Shown one piece after another: positions 60,390 to 64,000 of a stretch of DNA of 64,000 bases (within the stretch, counting starts at the first letter, position 1; each line of letters begins with the position of its first letter). Origin of the DNA: Alcanivorax sp. (GTDB lineage: Bacteria > Pseudomonadota > Gammaproteobacteria > Pseudomonadales > Alcanivoracaceae). The notes under the pieces were generated by a model, which made no database searches, was not told the origin of the DNA, and was given only the letters and a program-made list of their open reading frames with translations. The position numbers and the translations under genes were made by a program. The stretch spans positions 2,532,692 through 2,596,691 of the forward strand of contig CP051239.1 of the NCBI GenBank assembly GCA_017794945.1. The letters run 5' to 3'.

Positions 60390-62435
60390 TCAGGGCAGGA
60401 CGGTGTCGGTGCGGCGGCTCAGGTTCTGAATGCGCAGGTCCTGGTCGGCGTCGGTTTCCGCCTGGTTGAAGGGCGTGCTCTCGCCGAACCGGTCGAGCAG
60501 GTACTCCGCCAGGGCGTCCTGTTCGCTGCCCGGGTCGGCGAAGGTGGCCAGGTTGCTGCCGCCGCCGGGGATCGCCTCGGCGTCCAGGTCGATGCGGTTC
60601 TCCAGCGGGAAGTCGAACGGGTAGCCGTCGCCACCCAGGCCGCTGCCGCCTTCGGTGGCCAGGAAGCCCAGGGTCACCAGGCGGATCACCCGGTTGGCGT
60701 CGCCGACCACGGCGCCGTTTTGCACCAGAGTGTCGAGCACCGCGCCGTTGTCGTCCACCAGCGCCAGGCTGCGCACCCGCTCGCCGGCCTGGTCGACGTC
60801 GTCGCCGTTGGCGGTGCTGCGCAGACCCTGGCGGGTGGGGTCGAAGCTGAAGCGCAGGCCCGCCACCTGCGGGAACTGGCCGGCCACACCCTCGACCTTG
60901 GCGACCGCGTGCTCGAGCAGCTGGTGGAGTTCGGCGGCGGTGACGTCGCCCACGGTGAGGGTGTTGTTGAAGCGCAGCGAGCCTTCCAGGTCGAACTGGG
61001 AGATGTCGCCTTCCGCTTTGCCGGCGCTTTCGTTGGCCGCCGGCGGGAAGAATTCCAGGTCGTCCTCGGAGGTGGAGCCCGGCGGGATCACGAAGTAGCC
61101 GATGTCATCGCGGATGCCGCCGCCGTTCTTGATCGACACCTGCACGCTGGGGTCGTACTGGCGGGCCAGCCACAGGTTGGCGTCGGCGGTCAGGTTGCCC
61201 AGGTTGGTCTCCTGGGTGCGCACCTGGTTGCGGCGGCCGTCCAGGTAAACGGCGGTGCGGCCGAGGATGTTGCCGTCGCGGGCGGCGAGCACGTCTTCCA
61301 GGGCGGTGACGATGGTGGTGACGTCGCTGTTAGGGGTGCCTTCCAGGTTCTCGGCCATGGTCTCGTCGGTGACGTAGGCACCGTTGACGGTGTCGTCCAG
61401 GCTGTCGGTGAGCAGGACGCCGTCGTCGTCGAAGCGCACCACCAGGCGGCCCAGGTATTTGTAGTCGCCGTCGGTGTTGACCACCAGCACCGGTTCGTCG
61501 GCGGCGGAGGTGAAGGTGAGCGGGTAGTCGTCGGCGGCGCTGTCGCCGTCGCGCAGGCGGTCGTTGTCGTCGGCGAGCAGGGTGTTGGAGCCGCCGGCGA
61601 CGATGATGTCGACGCCTTCCAGCAGGCTGGCCAGCTCTTTCTCCACGCTGAGGGTCTGCATGTGGGCGAGCATGATGATCTTGTCGACGCCCTGGTCGCG
61701 CAACTCATCGATTTTCGGCTGCAGCACGTCGGCCAGCGCCTGGTTGCCGCCGCTGGACGGGTTGATGGTGATGTCGCCGGTGCTGGTGATGTTGCCCAGC
61801 GACGGCGTGGAGGCGCCGATCACGCCCAGGGTTTCGCCGCCCACTTCCACGGTGCCGTAACCGGCCAGGCCGTTGGGCATGGCCGCCAGGCTCTGGCCGT
61901 CGCTTTCCACCAGGCCGGCCAGGCTGGCGTCGGTGGTGAAGTCCAGGTTGGCGCTCAGGTAGGGGAAGCGGGCACCGGGGTAGTTGCCCTCGGCGGCCAG
62001 GATGCCGGCGAACTCGGCGGTGCCGCCGTCCAGGTCGTGGTTGCCGACGGCGGCGCCCTGCAGGCCCATGGCGTTGAGCATGGCGATGTCGGCCCGGCCG
62101 TTACCGGCCACGGCGACGCCGGGCACGGCGTCCATGGCCGGGTCGGCGGCGGCGAAGTAGCGCGGGCCGGGAATAAAGTTGTCGCCGGAGCTGAGCACCA
62201 GGGTGTTGTCCGGGTATTCGGCGCGCAGGGCGTCCAGCACCGCGGAGAACGGCTCCACGTTCTGCAGCGCGCCGGTGGCGCCGTCCATGTCGGCGAAGTG
62301 CAGCAGTTGCAGCTGGAAACCGGCTTCCGCCGGTGGCGCCGGCGCCGGGTCGTTGTCGCTGTCGCCGCCACAGGCGGAAAGGGCAAGGGCCGCCAGACAG
62401 GCGGTGGTAAGTTTTCGCAGGGCGCTGGTGTCCAT
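60390..62435 (-). CDS. 5'-nucleotidase/metallophosphatase-like lipoprotein
   Basis: 681 residues. The lipobox LSAC puts the lipidated Cys at 22, in a CGGDSDNDPAP linker. The metallophosphatase domain has FADMDG, LSSGDNFIPG, AVGNHDLDGG and AHMQTL. The C-terminal 5'_nucleotid_C domain follows (NGGGIRDDI, VGDVTAAELHQLLEHAVA). The expected GGHSH zinc-binding block appears as AGGSNTLLADDND, so one His-x-His pair is changed. Members with this variant exist in my memory of marine genomes. It may hydrolyse extracellular nucleotides or related phosphoesters for phosphate. It sits 52 bases from the convergent-side end of the antiporter region, same strand. Confidence 0.82.
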   Translation of the reverse strand: MDTSALRKLTTACLAALALSACGGDSDNDPAPAPPAEAGFQLQLLHFADMDGATGALQNVEPFSAVLDALRAEYPDNTLVLSSGDNFIPGPRYFAAADPAMDAVPGVAVAGNGRADIAMLNAMGLQGAAVGNHDLDGGTAEFAGILAAEGNYPGARFPYLSANLDFTTDASLAGLVESDGQSLAAMPNGLAGYGTVEVGGETLGVIGASTPSLGNITSTGDITINPSSGGNQALADVLQPKIDELRDQGVDKIIMLAHMQTLSVEKELASLLEGVDIIVAGGSNTLLADDNDRLRDGDSAADDYPLTFTSAADEPVLVVNTDGDYKYLGRLVVRFDDDGVLLTDSLDDTVNGAYVTDETMAENLEGTPNSDVTTIVTALEDVLAARDGNILGRTAVYLDGRRNQVRTQETNLGNLTADANLWLARQYDPSVQVSIKNGGGIRDDIGYFVIPPGSTSEDDLEFFPPAANESAGKAEGDISQFDLEGSLRFNNTLTVGDVTAAELHQLLEHAVAKVEGVAGQFPQVAGLRFSFDPTRQGLRSTANGDDVDQAGERVRSLALVDDNGAVLDTLVQNGAVVGDANRVIRLVTLGFLATEGGSGLGGDGYPFDFPLENRIDLDAEAIPGGGSNLATFADPGSEQDALAEYLLDRFGESTPFNQAETDADQDLRIQNLSRRTDTVLP

Positions 62436-62542
62436 CGTCCGACCTTTTGTTAGCAGTGATTGGGAAGGCGGCCTTGGCCGACACTCCCCAGCTAAGCAAG
62501 GGGCGATGAAAGCGATGTTACCGGGGCGGGTCGGTTTTGTGT

Positions 62543-63370
62543 CTACGGGTTACAGCTGTAGCGGAAGCTGCCGTCGAGCAGTTGCGGCAGGGTCAGGGTG
62601 TTGAAGCCCAGGCCGCGGGTGTACAGGCACAGCTCGGCGCGGCCGATCGGATCGTCGGCGTACAGGTAATTGATGTGCACCACCGGCTTGCCGGCCTCGA
62701 TAAAGGGCATCAGCAGTTCGCACTCGTCCCACTCATGGCAGGATTCGTTAATGGCGAAATCGAAGTGCGCCACCAGGTCGTCGATCTGGCCGAGATCGTT
62801 CTTCAGCGAGATCGCCAGGCCGCGCTGGTGGGCCTGCGCCGCCAGCCAGGTATTGTAGTCGATCTGATCCTGGTAGGTGAGCGGCAGGCCGGTGCGGTTG
62901 GAGTAGCCGTCCACGTTATCCGGGTCGACGCCGTCGCACCCCCGCTGCACGGCCAGGTCCAGGCGATCGGCCATGATCGCGCGGACATTTTGCGAGCGGA
63001 TGTCCAGCCAGCGCTCACCGGGCCAGTTGCCCAGGCGGCGGCCCTTGTCGGCGGCGGTGAAGCGGCCGGCGTCGTCGCGCCAGTTCTCGAAGGTGCCCGC
63101 CGAGAAGTAGCAGATCATTTTGCGTCCGTCGGCGTGCAAGGCGTCGATCACGGCGCTGTCGGTGTCGAACAGATCAAGGACGTAGAGTTCCACGTCGTAG
63201 CTGATGTTGGGGGTGCCTTGAAGCTGGACCTGGGCGTTCACGTCCACCGCCGGGCGATACCAGTCGCCGCTGGTGACGGCGGGATCGGTGGCCGGCGTGG
63301 CCGCCGTGCCGGTGGAGAGGACGGCGCTCAGCACCGAGGGTAGAAGGTTGGATAAAGAGATGGTTGCCAT
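62543..63370 (-). CDS. GH114-like endo-alpha-1,4-polygalactosaminidase family protein
   Basis: 275 residues from ATG 63370 behind GGGAG. Its N terminus (SLSNLLPSVLSAVLSTG) looks like a weak signal peptide. The beta/alpha barrel landmarks of GH114 are clear: LYVLDLFDTDSAVI, KMICYFSAGTFENWR, WLDIRSQNVRAIM, GCDGVDPDNVDGY and LAISLKNDL. DFAINESCHEWDEC completes the set. Asp residues in DLFDT and DPDNVD are the likely catalytic pair. It would cut galactosamine-rich exopolysaccharide. It is not operonic with a polysaccharide cluster in this window. Confidence 0.88.
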   Translation of the reverse strand: MATISLSNLLPSVLSAVLSTGTAATPATDPAVTSGDWYRPAVDVNAQVQLQGTPNISYDVELYVLDLFDTDSAVIDALHADGRKMICYFSAGTFENWRDDAGRFTAADKGRRLGNWPGERWLDIRSQNVRAIMADRLDLAVQRGCDGVDPDNVDGYSNRTGLPLTYQDQIDYNTWLAAQAHQRGLAISLKNDLGQIDDLVAHFDFAINESCHEWDECELLMPFIEAGKPVVHINYLYADDPIGRAELCLYTRGLGFNTLTLPQLLDGSFRYSCNP

Positions 63371-63441
63371 GCGGGCGCTCCCTGCGCGGATTGGGTGGGG
63401 AGCGGCAGATTAGCACCGCCGCCGGGCGCACCGGGAGTGCT

Positions 63442-63472
63442 TTCCGACGAGCGGCGTACCGCTCGTCGGGAA
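63442..63472 (-). terminator. Hairpin after the acetolactate-synthase-like gene
   Basis: TTCCGACGAGCGG and CCGCTCGTCGGGAA pair with one bulged base around CGTA, just downstream of the partial gene. No U-run is evident, so its efficiency is uncertain. Confidence 0.6.
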
Positions 63473-63486
63473 GACGTTCGGCGGTG

Positions 63487-64000
63487 TCAGACCTTGCGGC
63501 TGAGCTCGCGAATTTCCTGGTTCAGAACACGATCGTTGTCGCTGTAGTCCACCGGCAGATCGATCACGTGCACGCCGCCGGCGGCGAAGCACTCCTCCAC
63601 CAGCGGGCCGAGGCCCTCGGTGGATTCCACGCGGTGGCCCTGGGCGCCGTAGGCTTTGGCGTAGGCGACGAAATCCGGGTTCTGGAAGTCCAGGCCGAAG
63701 TCGTGGAAGTCCATCTGCTTCTGCTTCCACTTGATCATGCCGTAGCCGTCATCCCGCAGGATCAGCACCACCAGGTCCAGGCGCAGGCGCACGGCGGTTT
63801 CCAGCTCCTGGGAGTTCATCATAAAGCCGCCGTCGCCGCACACCGCCATCACGCGGCGGTCCGGGTGCACCATCTTGGCGGCCATGGCCGACGGCAGGCC
63901 GGCGCCCATGCTCGCCAGGGCGTTGTCCAGCAGCACCGTGTTGGGGTGCGTGGCCGGGTAATTGCGCGCGAACCAGATCTTGTACATGCCGTTATCCAGC
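63487..64000 (-). CDS. Acetolactate synthase-like ThDP enzyme (C-terminal part)
   Basis: The final 170 residues of a thiamine-diphosphate-dependent enzyme whose N terminus lies beyond the right edge. The ThDP-binding motif CGDGGFMMNSQELETAVRLRLDLVVLILRDDGYG is complete, preceded by LDNALASMGAGLPSAMAAKM. The sequence beginning LDNGMYKIWFARNY is what I expect in acetolactate-synthase-type large subunits. The last part VHVIDLPVDYSDND agrees. Without the FAD and regulatory parts, ilvB, catabolic alsS and other decarboxylases cannot be separated. Confidence 0.88.
   Translation of the reverse strand, partial: LDNGMYKIWFARNYPATHPNTVLLDNALASMGAGLPSAMAAKMVHPDRRVMAVCGDGGFMMNSQELETAVRLRLDLVVLILRDDGYGMIKWKQKQMDFHDFGLDFQNPDFVAYAKAYGAQGHRVESTEGLGPLVEECFAAGGVHVIDLPVDYSDNDRVLNQEIRELSRKV

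Overview
The window is a high-GC chromosomal segment of a gammaproteobacterium. The E. coli-like forms of DinB, Ppc, AcnA, GlpG, EfpL/YeiP and WrbA, ornithine-lipid genes, a TatT-type TRAP transporter, a FadL-like outer-membrane protein and a GlyGly-CTERM protease suggest a marine oligotroph or hydrocarbon degrader of the Alcanivorax/Marinobacter type. That placement is an inference from protein style, not a database match. I saw no rRNA, tRNA, CRISPR array or prophage core.

Layout. 0-11.7 kb: housekeeping and accessory mix (dinB, FAD monooxygenase, secreted trypsin-like protease, Fic protein, membrane protein with a degenerate GGDEF-like domain, ppc, relBE, dienelactone hydrolase). 11.7-20.7 kb: an AT-richer accessory region with three divergent REP-associated tyrosine transposase (RAYT) relatives among GGGGAC repeats, a small secreted protein, an orphan gspC, and two secreted paralogues on either side of a decayed IS3-family element. 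20.7-25.6 kb: a two-gene outer-envelope operon of a large Ig-like lipoprotein and a FadL-like barrel protein. 26-31.7 kb: a cluster of toxin-antitoxin modules and remnants (HigA-like, HicB remnant, BrnT/BrnA-like, HicAB, HigBA) surrounding the ornithine-lipid operon olsBA. 31.7-42.8 kb: efpL, aminopeptidase lipoprotein, glpG, tatT-dctPQM, a NYN protein, a TetR regulator with its palindrome and a divergent MpaB-like oxygenase, wrbA, a GNAT protein. 42.9-48.6 kb: a complete peptide/nickel-type ABC transporter operon. 48.9-64 kb: AP2-like DNA-binding protein, acnA, membrane proteins including a bacterial-PH pair, a TerC-family protein, sterol desaturase, AraC regulator, CPA2 antiporter, a nucleotidase-like lipoprotein, a GH114-like hydrolase and the C-terminal part of an acetolactate-synthase-like enzyme.

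How parts fit. Several themes recur. Palindromic intergenic repeats of two families sit mostly between convergent genes or inside same-direction gaps. Cell-envelope functions are frequent (ornithine lipids, rhomboid protease, lipoproteins, outer-membrane barrel, T2SS component). The protease carries a GlyGly-CTERM tail, a class known elsewhere to leave the cell by type II secretion, and an orphan gspC lies 11 kb away. The strongest candidates for unusual biology are the RAYT-like trio with a changed HUH motif, the mosaic Ig-like lipoprotein paired with a FadL-like barrel, and the secreted paralogue pair around the dead IS element.
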